DNA of 64,000 nt from contig CM050658.1 in the NCBI GenBank assembly GCA_027574665.1, positions 25,813,098 to 25,877,097 of the forward strand. The letters are read 5' to 3'. The notes beneath the pieces were generated by a model that saw nothing but the letters and a program-made list of their open reading frames with translations, was not told where the DNA came from and made no database searches. The number at the start of each line of letters is the position of its first letter. Position 1 is the first letter of the stretch. The position numbers and the translations under genes were made by a program. Shown piece after piece: positions 38,937 through 50,970 of the stretch. This stretch comes from Rhynochetos jubatus. Taxonomy: Eukaryota; Chordata; Aves; Eurypygiformes; Rhynochetidae.

Positions 38937-41900
38937 ACTCCTATCCCCTACTGTTATCCTCCTCAAATGATTTCTTGATGCCCACCCTAGTCATAAAAGC
39001 ACTTAATAATAAATAGGATCAGATAATAAGTCTTAAAGACAGGCTCCAGTATTACACAGTAAGAGTCACTATTGCTACTTAATTCTAGGCAGTGTGGTAC
39101 CACACCATCTTCTACAATCTTACAGGGGCAGCCTGCTAGGAAAGCTATTTGTCAGAAACAACTCTTTGTTTTGTTTGTTATGCAAAGGAGAAAGGTGAAT
39201 CGATAGCTTTTGTGTTATTGAGCCTCTGGGTGAATGTAAGCAAAGCAGTCAAACCATTGCAGTGTGTGTCAGTACCTCTCACACAGTATCTCCTTTTATT
39301 GTATACATAGAAGTGTCAACCTTGAAGTGCTCATCTTGAGAATGTGCAAAGATAGCTGTAATTTGTCAACAGGTTTAAAATCTCCAAGCAACTGTCTCCT
39401 TTTCCATCACACTCAGTGTAGATGATGTCTGCAGAGTGACGTGAGGGTTTGCATACAGGGGTGTGTGTGTGAAGTTCTTGCAGTTAATTATTCTGGCTTG
39501 CTTTCTGCAAGGAGAAGGAATCAATTGCTAATTGTATAATGAGGTGTGAGTACTAGATTTAAAGAAATAAATACGGTTCACTCATTTAGTGTTCCAGGCT
39601 ATCCCCAGTCAGCTACTATTCATGTGCATTTAAGTGTACATCAGTGTGGCTGGTGATTCAGTGACTATGACACTATTAGTCTTCTATTTGATTCCTAAGC
39701 AATCAGCCCAATAACCACAGCCAGGATGGATTTTTTTGTTTGTGTTACAAACCTGTCAAGTAAAGGGATATTTTTCTAAGCAACTGATCCCTAGGAGAAG
39801 CAGAAAGGTAGCAAAAAGGCATTCAGTCTGACCTTGTGCTATTGAGCCAGGACAATATACTGCAGAAGAAAAGCTGTCAGCAACCTATTGTGGCAAATCT
39901 TTGCTGGTCCTCAGGGCCTCACATAAATGAAAATCTGTTCCAAACAGAAAATTGTTTTCTAACCTCCTTGTTTGGCTTAATTTGTATCTGTGGCCTAATA
40001 TAAAGTGTACCATGCCTGAAAAGACTCAAAGAAGATGCTCTGTGTGTAAAAAGATTAGTCTGTGAACCCTTTCTCCGTAACATGAGCCAGAACTGCAGCT
40101 CAAGTGAAAGTATTTGTGTGTCTGTTCTTGGTGACAGGGCCACCTTATGTAGGCAGTTATTTGGTAGGCAAAAAAAAAAAAAAAAAAAAATTCTGGGAAG
40201 ACAATGTACTATGTCACTTCTGTTAGAGTTAATAAAATATCCTGATGTTGTTCTATGTAGAAACTGAGGGTTCTGTTTTTCTATACAATATATTTTTTTA
40301 AAATTGTTAACCCAATGCTGTTCAAAGGAACTAGGAACTGTTCAAATGCCTTTTCTTTACCACTCCTCCCTCACCCTCCATATCCAAAGTATCCTAAAAA
40401 TATGGTTAATTTTTACTTATTTTGTATGAAGTTAAACATGTTTGTGCTCTTTTGAATCAAGGATTTTAAGGCTCACAATCTGATATACATAAAGCAGGAC
40501 CTCCACTATGTAAACGTTTAAAATAGTACCTAGTGTGCACTAGGGAAGATTGATCACTACATTGGAAATGAGGTGAAGAAGTTAACGAAGACAAGAACAA
40601 GAAGTTCTTACAACAAGCATTTGGCAATTTGCTTTCTGTTGTTTCCATTTGCTCAAAGATACCAATGCTTTAACATTTTTTCCCAGATATTTTCCCTCAC
40701 AATTATGAGAGGATTTTGAGGATGATGTACTCATTGTTTGTTTAGGTTTGAAGACAAAAAGCACCAAATATCCTATGGCTTACAAAAAGATGTTGCCTGA
40801 CCATGCACATTGTCATGACTGTCTTTTCTTCAGTCATAAATGACTGGCGGAAACATTTTTGCTGCCAGGCGCAAGTAAAGGTAATTCAGAGTGTTGATAT
40901 GTTACCTAAATGATAAACCATACCTTGATTTTCACAGAAAGAAGTATCTGGGTACCAGCTAGGCATATTTTGTATCCAGGGAGAAGGATGTTTCTGGTTA
41001 TGGGATATCAAGGTCTCTCCATCTTTTTTGTCCATGAATCATATTGTTTGAAGAGATGGTAGGCCTCTGGATCTATTTTCATCCTGTGTGTGGATATTCC
41101 CTTTTGGGCTCAGCAGCTTGTGTGTGTGTGCAGCAAGCTTTTACTTCGACTGCCTGAAGGGTCTGTCTGTAAGCTGAAGGTGCCTGTCAGCCAAACTGCT
41201 GTGAGTCTGCCCACCTGATTGGTCTGCGGCACTGACCACAGCTCTTACTGAAGTTGCAGGTGAAGGTGTGGACCACATCAGGTTTCCCTGGATACCTGGT
41301 GTAGTGCACTGGCCTCCAAGGAGCCAGGCATGGTATGACTGTACATTAAGTAGCTGGCCATATCCTGCCTTTATGCACCATAGACAAACCAATGATGACA
41401 TTTAATAACCCATAAGCATGTACATGCTGGAGGTAATGGCCAAGTCAGTGTGTTGTTGGGCAGCACAGTCGAGGAAGGGGACAAAGGGTTACTTGTGCAT
41501 GAAGATGATGGGTTATATAAGTGTATGTATGCAGGGTTTTCCTCAAACAGAAGATCTCCCTTCCAAACTCAAATCAACCTGCTATAGTTTCTGCCCAGGG
41601 TTATGATGGAAGTTATACATGTCTGGCTAACAAAAATGCACATGTGCATGTGATCAGTCAGGAATTAATGAAGTGACCAGCCTCCACATGAAAGTTGCAA
41701 GGAAATGAATTTGGTAACTAACTCCTGTGATGCTATTTTGTCACAGTTCTCTTGGAAAATCAGGTACATGAATGATCACTAATTATTTCCCAATGCTATA
41801 ATTTTTTTTTCCTGACCTCTTTACATCCTGCCTCCTTCTCAAAAAAGGTACTTTTCATAAAGTAAGCATTTCTATGATTTAGCTCCCAAGGGAAAAGCCA

Positions 41901-44603
41901 TCTGTTTAATAAGCTTTATCAGAAACATTGTTCAGTTCTCCTTACTACTCAACCAAAGATGATTAGTTGACAAGTACATGAGATAAAAATTAGACTGTTT
42001 AGGGCATGAGCTATTTAAGAAACAGAGAGAGATGTAGAATGAGGGTTTAATTTTTTTTTCTTAATTTTAACATTAATGAGCATTTAATGTGACTGTATTA
42101 TCTCTAAAGAGAGTAGGAACATAATGAGATAGTAAATTGGCATGTCAAGAAGTTTCTGAAGCAGAGCAGTCTTTGTAACCAACTTGACTTCAGGCAAAAT
42201 AGCCCAATTGCTGCCATCTGACAGCATATTATATATCAGTCAGTGATACAAAACATCTTAGGCCCTGGGAAACTGTACAGGGTAGATGCAGATGCAATCT
42301 TGAGCTAGAGGACAGGGAAAGAGGTGAGGGCCATATGGTGATGTGCAGATCATGTGACTGGAGTAAATGTAACATTTCTAAGTCAATGTACAGCCCATTT
42401 CTGCCCCACCATTTACACTGTGGAGTTCAAAAGAAAAATCCTGATGATACCCGCCTGTAGGAGATTATACCAGCCCACAGGACTGGAGCAGATAATAGAG
42501 AAAAGCCTGTGTGTAATTTTAATGAAAGCTTTCCTCGTAAAAAGGTTTTTAATCTTTCCTCACCTCCTCCAGAGAGGAATGTATGTTTCCATTTCTGAAG
42601 TCTGTAACAGCCTCTCTTATGAAGGTCTAAGCAGAATTATTAAAGTAAAAGGTCTCAAAAAGTCACTGTGTAGCTCACTAAAGAGAAAGAATTGATTTGA
42701 TCAGTCTCTAAGCACTCACATAGAGCACTGACATTGCTAGTGACAATTCACTTTAGCTGATTAAAGAGATTAATTTTTAATGGCTAGAACACAAGTATCT
42801 TTTTTTTTTTCTTCAAATTAGTCAGGACAGGGGGTGGGGCACATACATGCAAAGTAGAACTTGTTGCTATAACAGGGGCCATTAACAGCCTTGACCAGGG
42901 TAGAGATGATCTAGACAGAACAGGCTTAACTGCTGAGTTTGTGCTGAGTTTGGGTTTAAATAGAGCCCTGGATGGTAGGCAGGGCGGGGGGGGGGGTGCC
43001 AACTGAGGCCATGCAGGGCGATAACAGCCTGCAGGACATTTCAGGGTCCTGACACAAGGAGGCGCTTTGCTTTAAATTGGTTTTAATGCCTGGGAGTTCT
43101 CTGGTTTGTGTTGCAGAAAGTTCTAGTTAGATGGTTCTTCCCTTCTGTGACTGCTGCAAGTGTGGGAATATTCAGTGACCAGTTGTAGTTCCTTGTGGTT
43201 TTGCTCCTGTTCTCTTCAAAGTCAGAGTGTGGTGGAGCTAGCAATGTGAATTCAGGTAAGAGTAATACTCCTGTTACTATTTTAAGGGTTGCACATGCCA
43301 GCAAAAATCTGTCTGTCCTTAGGAACAGAGGAGTCAAGTCTGGATGGGACCTCATGGAACAGCTCTACTCTGTTAATTCCTTACTGGCACAAGAAAACTA
43401 TCTGAAATGCACATGGGAGGGTTTGTGTTTGACTGTACAAGTAGATGTTTCCAAAACTCATCCAGAACTTTCTCCTTGCTGAATAGCAAGGGCACTGAAG
43501 AAACACATATAAATATCAGTGAGCACAATGTAGTCAAGCTGAAAAAGTCATTCTTCTATAAGTCGATAGTGTAATATCCAGGATTTAGCACATGCAGATG
43601 CAGTATTAAAGTTCAACAGAAATAGTTGCAGTGACCATGAAAATGGGCCCTTCTCTGGTAAAGATATAAGCTGTGCTGTCTGAAATGACCTGCAGAGTCA
43701 GCAAATGTGTGGTAGCCGGTGAATACAGCTTTTAGCTTTATAATGTACTTAGAAATCTAATCAATAAGCCTGACTTTGGGAAATACAACCTTTTTCTCTT
43801 CCCATGTGATTTATATTCCCTTTCAAAGGTACCTTTCCTATTTTCCAAACCACTGAATGGTAGGTACAAGACAACTAATTCCTTGTTATTATTCTAACGG
43901 CAAAAACTTTTGGTTAAACATTTTCAGTATAGGTACATCTATGCTAATAAAACACTTCCAAGGTTTCCCCTGGGGCTTGGTTTAAGAGGTTGTTGGGCAT
44001 GGGGAGGGAAATCCCAACACATGATTAGATCTTGTTAGGAGTCTGTACGCAAACAAAGACTGAGGATAAAATGCATACTAGTTGCTCACTTCTTTAATGC
44101 TGGAATAGATGAAAACAGATATGGACAACTTGAGGTTGCATGAGGTCTCTTAAAAGCAATGAGAGTCTCTTGATAATTGTTTGCAGCTAGTGCACTGGTG
44201 GTTAATGTGCCTTGTGTTTGTTCCTCATGATGCTTTAGCAAGTCAGCTCAGGTGCTATGCAGCTTTGTAGGGATTCCTTGCCAGGAGCTGCACACAATTG
44301 CAGCCTTATAAGGGACTTGGAAAGCTTTAGATTTGGAAAGCTTTCAAGCCATTCCAAAGCTTTCTGTTAATGATTGCAACTGCACTGTAACCCTGTAGGC
44401 AAATAGGCTGTTGCATGACCCCATTTTGGGCTGATTACTACCATTCCCCCTGTGTTAATTGCTGAAAAGACCCCTGATGTTTTAATGGGATTCCTTGCAG
44501 TGTAAAGTGCTAGTTAGCTGAAGAAAGGGGGCAGCCCTGTAGTCAGATCCAACATCTTCAGGCATAGGATAAGGAAATATAGGCTTAATGTGTGTTCTTA
44601 TAA
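38937..44603. other. Non-coding stretch, no gene seen
   Basis: AT-rich DNA with a poly-A run at 40,170-40,190 and a short G run near 42,986-42,995. Open frames are short and without domains (113 codons at most, at 42,354-42,695). Nothing else was recognised. Confidence 0.5.
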
Positions 44604-44608
44604 CTGTT

Positions 44609-45719
44609 TGTGTGTAAGAGTTTGGTAGCAGGGGGCCTATGGGGGTGGCTTCTCTAGTAAGATGCCAGAAGCTTCCCCTGTGTCTGATAGACCCAATGCC
44701 AGTCAGATCCAAGACGGACCTGCTGCTGGTCAAGGCTGAGCCCATCAGCGATGGTGGTAGTGCCTCTGGGGTAACATGTTTAAGAAGGTGAAAAACCCCA
44801 CCAGCTCAACAGCAGACAGAAGAGAGTAGTGAGATTATGTGAGAGGAACAGCCCTGCAGACACCCAGGTCAGTGGAGAAGGAGGGGGGAGAGGTACTCCA
44901 GACGCAGGAGCAGAGATTCCCCGGCAGCCCGTGGTGCAGACTGTGGTGAGGCCGGCTGTGCCCCTGCAGCCATAGAGGGTCACAGGGGAGCAGAGACCCA
45001 CCTGCAGCCTTAGGAGGACCCCATGCCCGAGCAGGGGGGTGCCCAAAGGTAGCTGTGACCCCATGGGCAGCCCATGCTGGAGCAGGCTCCTGGCAGGACC
45101 TGTGGCCCCATGGAAAGAGTAGCCCAGGCTGGAGCAGGTTTGCTGGCAGGAATTGGGACCCAGGCTGGAGTAGGCTGCTCCTGAAGGACTGTAGCCCGTG
45201 GGAGGGACCCATGCTGGAGCAGTTTGTGAAGAACTGCAGCTGGTGGGAAGGACTCCGTCCTCCACCAACTTCTCCAAAATGAGTCCTGTGGGAGGGACCC
45301 CACGCTGGAGCAGGGGCAGAGTGTGAGGATCCCTCCCTCTGAGGAGGAAGGAGTGGCAGTGACAATGTGTGATGGACTGACCACAACCCCCATTCCCAGT
45401 CCCCCCTGTGCTGCTGGAGGGGAGGAGATAGAGAAATGGGAGACAAAGCTGAGTCTGGGAAGAATGGAGGGCTGGGGGGAAGCTGCTTTAAGATTTAGTT
45501 TTTATTTCTCGTTATCCTACTCTGACTAGATTGGTAATGATTTAATTTTCCCCAAGTCAAATCTGCTTTTGCCCAGGACCACAATTGGTAAGTGATCCCT
45601 CCCTGTCCTTATCTTGACCCACAAGCCTTTTATTTTTCTCTCCCCTACCCAGGTGAGGAGGGGAGAGCTAAAGCAGCTTTGGTGGGCACCTGGCATCCAA
45701 TCAGGGTCAACCCACCACA
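44609..45719 (+). mobile_element. ERVL-like solo LTR
   Basis: Starts TGTGTGTAAGAGTTTGG and ends AACCCACCACA, bounded by an exact 5-bp target-site duplication CTGTT (44,604-44,608 and 45,720-45,724). The 1.1-kb body has the repeated blocks typical of this avian LTR type (phrases like CCCATGCTGGAGCAG recur about six times between 45,060 and 45,320), then TTTAAGATTTAGTTTTTATT and an AT-rich segment before CCCCAAGTC. Without internal viral sequence it is a solo LTR. Minus-strand open frames of 127-203 codons across it come from the stop-poor repeats and are not genes. Confidence 0.88.
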
Positions 45720-45724
45720 CTGTT

Positions 45725-46807
45725 GCAGAAGGTTGACTCCTGAGAGGATGAAGAGGGAAAGCAATAAACACAGGGCTTAGGGTAGTGGTGGGAGTTCCTG
45801 GGTGCTGCTGCAGTTCTTAATGACTCTGACTCCTTCCCCTTCCCATACGCTCTCTGGCACTGGGCCAGCGCATGTTGGTCATTAACACTTTGCCTTAAGA
45901 AAACTTCTGATCAAGACAATACATTATTTCATTCTGTTTGGGTGTTGCTTGATAATTTTAACCTTACAAAACCAACCAACCAACCAAACAAAAACTGAAA
46001 AACCCAAACCCACAAAAAACCAAAACATTTACTTGAGACAAAAACTTTAAGGTGTGAAGTTGAAATGTTTTGTGTGGGAGAGCTTCATAAAAGTCTCAGT
46101 TCTTCCATGGTCTCTTTTTCCTTCTCCTTTGGAAAGTACTGTAAAATAATGAATGCAGTCAATTAACTGGACCTATACCTATACATTCTGCTGGCTTTTC
46201 TGGATTGTTTTACCTGAATTTACTTTTTGGTGACAATTTATTTTTTTTATTAATATGTAAATTAATGTACATACAGATTATTAGACTCTGGCTTATTAAA
46301 GTGATAAAATTAGTGTTTGTATGTATTTTAAACTTAAACACAAATGCTTCTTGGTTGGTTTTTCTGCCTTTCCTTTTAAGCAAAAGAGATTAATAGTATC
46401 TTTTTTTTTTTTTTTTTTTTGCTTAATAGACCACAAGGGATTTTCTATTTATTAATGTAAACAACTGGAAAACACTTCAGAAATTCTTTATGTTAATTCC
46501 CTTAACAAAGTTCATATTTTAAGCCCAGGCTACATACTGTGAAACAATTTCTGGGTGAGTTTAGCCATATCAGTTTGTTATCTTTTGAGTACTCATTGCT
46601 AATGTCTTGGTGGTAACTGGGTAACAATGATCTTGGAAGTTCTGTAGTCTTGATACCAATTTATAAATTTTCTGGAACAAATACTGCACACTGTGGCAAT
46701 GTCTGGAGTCACTGGATTTGTGCTGGTGTAGCAGGCAGCTGGGACTTGTTTGCAGCCTGCTATATTAGAGGTCAAATCAGTAGTAGACTTCATTATGGAT
46801 CAAATGG
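45725..46807. other. Non-coding stretch with simple repeats
   Basis: Contains an AACC-type simple repeat near 45,970-45,990 and a pure T20 run at 46,401-46,420. No gene was seen. Confidence 0.6.
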
Positions 46808-46872
46808 TAGAATCATAGAATGCTTTTTGAGTTGAAAGGGACCTTAAAGATCATCTAGTTCCAACCCCCTAG
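46808..46872 (-). mobile_element. CR1 LINE, short 3' end fragment
   Basis: TAGAATCATAGAATGC, GAAAGGGACCTTAAAG, ATCATCTAGTTCCAACCCCC is the reverse complement of the CR1 3' terminus. Only about 65 bp remain. Confidence 0.92.
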
Positions 46873-48636
46873 TAAGATGTTTCTTAACTATTTTGCATAT
46901 AATTTTGTTAGTGTGTAGCTTGAAAGTTTCCAGATAGCATGGATCTGGAGATGGAGATTAAACTACAAAGTCCCAGCTTTATCATACAAAACATTCACTC
47001 TGCCTGCTCACCTCAGACTAGGGACACTAAACACTGTGTATTTACATCTGAAGCTCTGGAGTGGCTGTCAGCTTATAACAGTAGTGTTTGCAAGCCATTT
47101 GAAGTATTCAAACTTGTTTGCTTTTATTTTTCTGTGGTTGTTGTCAGCCATATTGAAATAATAATTTTTCCTGGAGTGGAGGACTGGATTTTCTCCTGTT
47201 CATGTCAGTGCTCTGAGGGAGTGACTCTTGCAATGTAACTAATCTGCTCCATGCTTCTCAAGAGTAACACCATTCTGGTGAGTCACAGTAATGGTTGTTC
47301 CCCTTCAGGATCTAGGGAGAGTGGACTAATGCAGCAACCTGTATTCTGACTTGTCTTTCTGATTTATTTCTGTGTAGATTAAAGGGCTTTTGTTAAAGAC
47401 TGTCAGTTCAGTGCATTTAATAAAAGGCCACTTGTAAACCCACATCCATGTGCACAGGATGATTTACTGGTGTGTTGCCACCTCTTAGTTACTGAGGGCA
47501 GGACCCGGTAAGAGTCTGCCAGATGTGCTGCGGAAGTTTGCAGGTGTTTCATCCCAAGGATGGGAGAAATCTAATACACAACTCCACGTGTAAGTGCTGT
47601 TAATATTGTCAGAAAAACTTCATATCTACAGAAGCCTTTAAAGAGCTGTATTCTACAGGATTTCTTTTTTTTTAAAGACTTGGTACATGGATGGATATAC
47701 CCCAGGTCTAGTAATGGAAGGCAGAACCTTTCAGAATGAGGTCATTGCTTGGGGGACTTGGTTATGCAGTTAGTTATTACCAAGTGTAAGCTTTACTGCT
47801 GTGAAGGGATTTTCTTCAACAGAATTCTTCAGAAATAAGCTCCTTTGGTACTATGTGGCTTTGTACTCAAATTCCAGTTATTCATGTTTGAAAATTGTGT
47901 TCAGTGGCACATGTGAAATAAATCTGTCTCAGGAGATAATCATTCCCATCACCTAATATTAGAGAAATTGTAGTTACTGGGATCTGGAAGGCAGAAGGGG
48001 AAATGAACTTTAAATGTAGGTGGTGTTATAATTTACAAGGGAGCTCTGGCAAGTTATTGTTTTTAAGGAAAACCAAATCTGCATTTGGATCATGTTTCTT
48101 GTGCATGCTGAAATGTCACAGCCAAGTGGTGACCATGTCTCATTTCATCGTAGTCTGACAAGACTGAAACAGAAACAAAGAAATGTAGCTACATTAAAAT
48201 CAATATTTAAAGCAAATCTGATGCACATGGCTAACACTTTACAAAGCATGTACTTATTTCTTCATAAAAATACTGTTAAATTCTTACATACTACTTTTCT
48301 GTGAGTAGCTCTCGGTAATTTGTAAAGGAGGCAAATATAACTCTCTTACAAATAGAGATCCCAAGGTGAGGGGAGGCAAAAGTGGTTTCCTGGTTGCCAC
48401 TGAGGAGAACAGTATCTAGTGTGCTAATAGGATCTAAATCTCTCAAATCCATGTGAAGTGCTTTTGTGCTGTAATTTTAATAATGAGATCTTAAAAATAT
48501 GTATTCCATTTATTTTAAGGAAAAAAAAAAATAAAAGGAATATTCTTAGAGCTAATTAGTAGTTGTTACCTTACCTTGAAACCTGGATTTTCAGTAGGTG
48601 TTGACTTAACTGTTATTTTACAGTATTAAGTGCTGT
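46873..48636. other. Non-coding stretch, no gene seen
   Basis: AT-rich single-copy-looking DNA. Short open frames only, none with domain character. Confidence 0.5.
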
Positions 48637-48641
48637 AACTG

Positions 48642-49204
48642 TGTTCTAGTTTAACCTCAGCTGGCAACGAAGCACCACACAACCACATAGTAAGAGTGAG
48701 AAAACTCATGTGTTGGGATAAAGACAGTGTAATAGGTAAAGCAAAGGCTGCTGCACTCAAGCAAAGCAAAAGAAGGAATCCATTCACCACTTTCCATTGA
48801 CAGGCCAATTGTTCAGCCATCTCCAGGAAAGCTGAGCTCCATCACATGCAACAGCTACTTGGGAAGAAAAACACCTCACTCCAAACATGCCCCCCCCCCC
48901 CAATTCCTCCTTTTTCCCCCAGCTTTGTGTTGACCATGACATCATATGGTATGGAGTACCACTTTGTCCAGTTGGGCTCAGCTGTCCAGGCTGTGTCCCC
49001 TCCCAACTTCTTGTGCACCCCCAGCCTTCTCACTGGTGGGGTGGTGTGAGGAGCAGACAAGACCTTGACTCTGTGTAATCACTGCTCAGCAGTAATGGAA
49101 ACACCCCTGTGTGATCAACACTGTTTTCAGCACAAATCCAAAACACAGCCCCATACCAGCTGCTGTGAAGAAAATTAACTCTATCCCAGCCCAAACCCAG
49201 CACA
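48642..49204 (+). mobile_element. ERVK-like avian solo LTR
   Basis: Starts TGTTCTAGTTTAACC and ends AACCCAGCACA, with an exact 5-bp target-site duplication AACTG (48,637-48,641 and 49,205-49,209). The body shows features I recognise from a common avian LTR: AGCTGGCAACGAAGCACCAC, CTCCATCACATGCAAC, a C-run near 48,891, CATGACATCATATGGTATGG, CCTCCCAACTTCTTGTG, CACTGCTCAGCAGTAA and AACACTGTTTTCAGCAC. No internal sequence follows. The ERVK-like label is from memory and should be checked against a repeat library. Confidence 0.88.
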
Positions 49205-49209
49205 AACTG

Positions 49210-49628
49210 ATTGCCTGTCTTATAGAACATAAGCATTCATTTATCTTGATTGAAGTCAAACATCTTGATTTGTGCAAAACAGGTTTATCGTGAACCCTGG
49301 ACTAATTATCTATCTTTTCTTGTTTGAAAGGTTGAGAAAATCATTACATTATAGGAAAAGTATTACTTTGTTAGAATTTTTTTATTTGCTGTAAAGAGCA
49401 TGCTTTCTTATTAGATCAACAGGATAATTTAAGAAATCTAGCCTAACCTTTTTATCTTTAAAGAGTCTTTGCTGGCTTAATAGTGTTTGTCATGGTTTTC
49501 CTGACACTCATGAATTCCAGGGTCTTACATTTTTAATGGACACATGAAGGTTACAAGAGTATGTTTCCACTCTTCACTGTGTGTTCAGGAAGCTTACTTG
49601 AGCAATATTTTTCTTGCTGCCTGTGCAG
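49210..49628. other. Single-copy flank of the array, intron-like
   Basis: AT-rich sequence between the solo LTR and the candidate exon. It ends with a pyrimidine-rich stretch and CAG at 49,626-49,628 that would serve as a splice acceptor. No gene was seen in it. Confidence 0.45.
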
Positions 49629-49718
49629 GGTGACTCTCCAGTCACCTGCTCAGTACTGCACTCTGAAGAATCCATCACAGTTGTGGCAACCCTGGGTTAT
49701 GCCCTGTTATACTTGCAG
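49629..49718 (+). other. Candidate 90-bp host exon, identity unknown
   Basis: A pyrimidine-rich tract ending TGCCTGTGCAG precedes 49,629, and CAG|GTAATT follows 49,718, so both splice signals are good. The 90-bp segment is open for exactly 30 codons in the frame of its first base, and the peptide (starting GDSPVTCSVL and ending GYALLYLQ) looks protein-like. I do not recognise it. It lies about 190 bp left of the array junction. Chance is a real alternative: an open 90-bp frame is common and no partner exon was found in the window. Confidence 0.3.
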
Positions 49719-49823
49719 GTAATTAAGGGTTTATAACAGTTGAGTATTAAAGAAATACTCTTTCATATTTTTCTCTTGTCCTTCTCTATAAAACATTCAC
49801 TTTACTCAACTGTTGTATCAATG

Positions 49824-50255
49824 TCACGGAGCTTTTTTGGGTGCATTGCTCTTAAAATCATGAAGCTTCCTTGGAGTCACTGGAGATTTTAAACTAATGA
49901 AAAGGAGCAGCGAGTCCACGGCCAGCGCCTGGGGGGAGACGGGGCGAGGGGGGCTCTGGGGGGCTGGGGGGCTAGAGGGGGCTGGGGGCCGGGGCGCTTC
50001 TCCTGCCTGGCAGGGGCCAGCCGCCGCCGGTGCCGGCCCCGAGGGGCCGATGACGACCTCCTGGAAGTCGTCGTCCCCCCGCACCGAGTGCAGGATGGAT
50101 TGCACTCCCCTCTTGCAGAGGGGACACTCGGGCTTGCTGCGAGCCCAGCGCAGGATGCAGGCAAAGCAGAAGCGGTGGAGGCACGGCATGACGCAGGCGG
50201 CGTTGTCCCAGGTGTCCAGGCACACTGGGCAGCGGCTGCCTGGCTCCATGTCCAT
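49824..50255 (-). pseudogene. Truncated TOPORS-like RING-finger gene, array-edge copy
   Basis: The first 117 residues match the complete copy at 57,792-58,814 almost exactly: the C3HC4 RING (C9, C12, C25, H27, C30, C33, C44, C47), the HSVRGDDDFQEVV stretch after it, and the start of the Pro/Ala-rich linker. At about 49,907 the tandem unit ends, and the frame continues for 26 residues into the single-copy flank (LFISLKSPV... ending PKKAP) before TGA. It therefore lacks the middle TOPORS-type domain and the basic C-terminus. The ATG at 50,255 sits in AGCATGG, a good start context. A RING-only protein could still bind an E2 or act dominantly if expressed, so pseudogene status is an inference. 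The peculiar tail could instead derive from a host coding exon. Confidence 0.75.
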
Positions 50256-50339
50256 GCTGGCCACCCGCTGCGCTGGGCTGGGGGGAGCTGGGCGGGTGAA
50301 GCGCGCCCTCTCTTGGGCGCTGCAGCAGGCCGTGTCCCG

Positions 50340-50460
50340 CTGGAGAAGGGAGAGAGGCCACGGTCACTGGCCGGCCTAGGGAGGGCTGGCCCGAATGGGC
50401 AGGGCCCTCCGGAAGGGAGCCTGCCAGCTGCCCGGGGGGAGGCTCCCCCTCGCAGCTCAC
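50340..50460 (-). other. 5' UTR intron of the truncated TOPORS-like copy
   Basis: On the minus strand a donor GCAGAG|GTGAGC at 50,461/50,460 and an acceptor with tract CTCTCTCCCTTCTCCAG ending at 50,340 bound a 121-bp intron. The ATG lies 85 bp into the next exon. The predicted structure (noncoding first exon, whole coding region in one exon) is identical in the second unit. Confidence 0.55.
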
Positions 50461-50586
50461 CTCTGCTGCTGGCAGTCAGTCGCCTCTGGGCTGCCTGGAG
50501 CTGGCGGGGCCGGGAAAAGTGCTGCCGCTGCTGTCGCCTCTCAGCTGGGCACTGGAGCACCGAGGGCTCTCTCAGCACTGCAGCCT

Positions 50587-50702
50587 GGCCAACGGCTCGG
50601 CTCGAGGGGGGGCCAGCGGCTCGGCTCGAGGGGGGGCCAGCGGCTCGGCTCGAGGGGGGGCCACGGGCTCGGCTCGAGGGGGGGCCAACGGCTGAGCTGG
50701 GT
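50587..50702. repeat. Minisatellite upstream of the TOPORS-like first exon, unit 1
   Basis: About 24-bp repeats with core GGCTCGGCTCGAGGGGGGG. I count four good copies, then a degenerate one reading GGCTGAGCTGGG. It lies immediately upstream of the predicted 5' noncoding exon of the minus-strand gene, so it would be in its promoter region. Unit 2 has five good copies. Confidence 0.9.
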
Positions 50703-50773
50703 GGGCTCAGAGCCGGTGCCGGCAGCCAAGCCCATCAGCAGGGACTCGGGCTCAGCGGAGCCATGGCTCAGGG

Positions 50774-50935
50774 AAGCGTTCAGTGCTTTCCCCTCCATGA
50801 ATTCCTCCCTGCAGTGACCTAAACCCTCCCGTTCTGTCTGTCCGTGGCCTGTCTTGTTGCTGAGGGCCCCCCCTCCCTGTTCAGGGAGCTGCAGCTGTGC
50901 TCGCTCTGCACCTGTACTTCCCGGGGGGAAGGGGC
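50774..50935 (+). repeat. Older internal duplicate block (partner at 55,729-55,910)
   Basis: The block from AAGCGTTCAGTGCTTTCC to GGAAGGGGC matches 55,729-55,910 in the same orientation with scattered differences and small indels (including a longer C-run in the partner). It is much more diverged than the two tandem units and so records an earlier duplication. The match stops at 50,935, within 3 bp of the LTR stub. The partner therefore shows what followed this block before the retroviral insertion. Confidence 0.88.
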
Positions 50936-50937
50936 TC

Positions 50938-50970
50938 TGCAAAGGAATCTTTCAGTGTCTCCAGTGCAGG
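50938..50970 (+). mobile_element. 33-bp 5' LTR stub of the provirus, unit 1
   Basis: TGCAAAGGAATCTTTCAG...CCAGTGCAGG is identical, except for one base, to the first 33 bp of the 3' LTR at 52,292-52,324. It begins with TG and is directly followed by integrase-coding sequence. The rest of the 5' LTR, leader, gag and most of pol are deleted. The host sequence before it is GGCTC, but no matching target-site duplication was found downstream. Confidence 0.85.

Noticed and set aside
41141..41401. 86-codon minus-strand frame with repeated SA(D)Q-like residues
   Set aside because: Low-complexity composition with no recognisable domain or repeat ends; taken as chance.
44780..45446. Minus-strand frames of 127-203 codons
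   Set aside because: They lie wholly inside the solo LTR and come from its stop-poor internal repeats.
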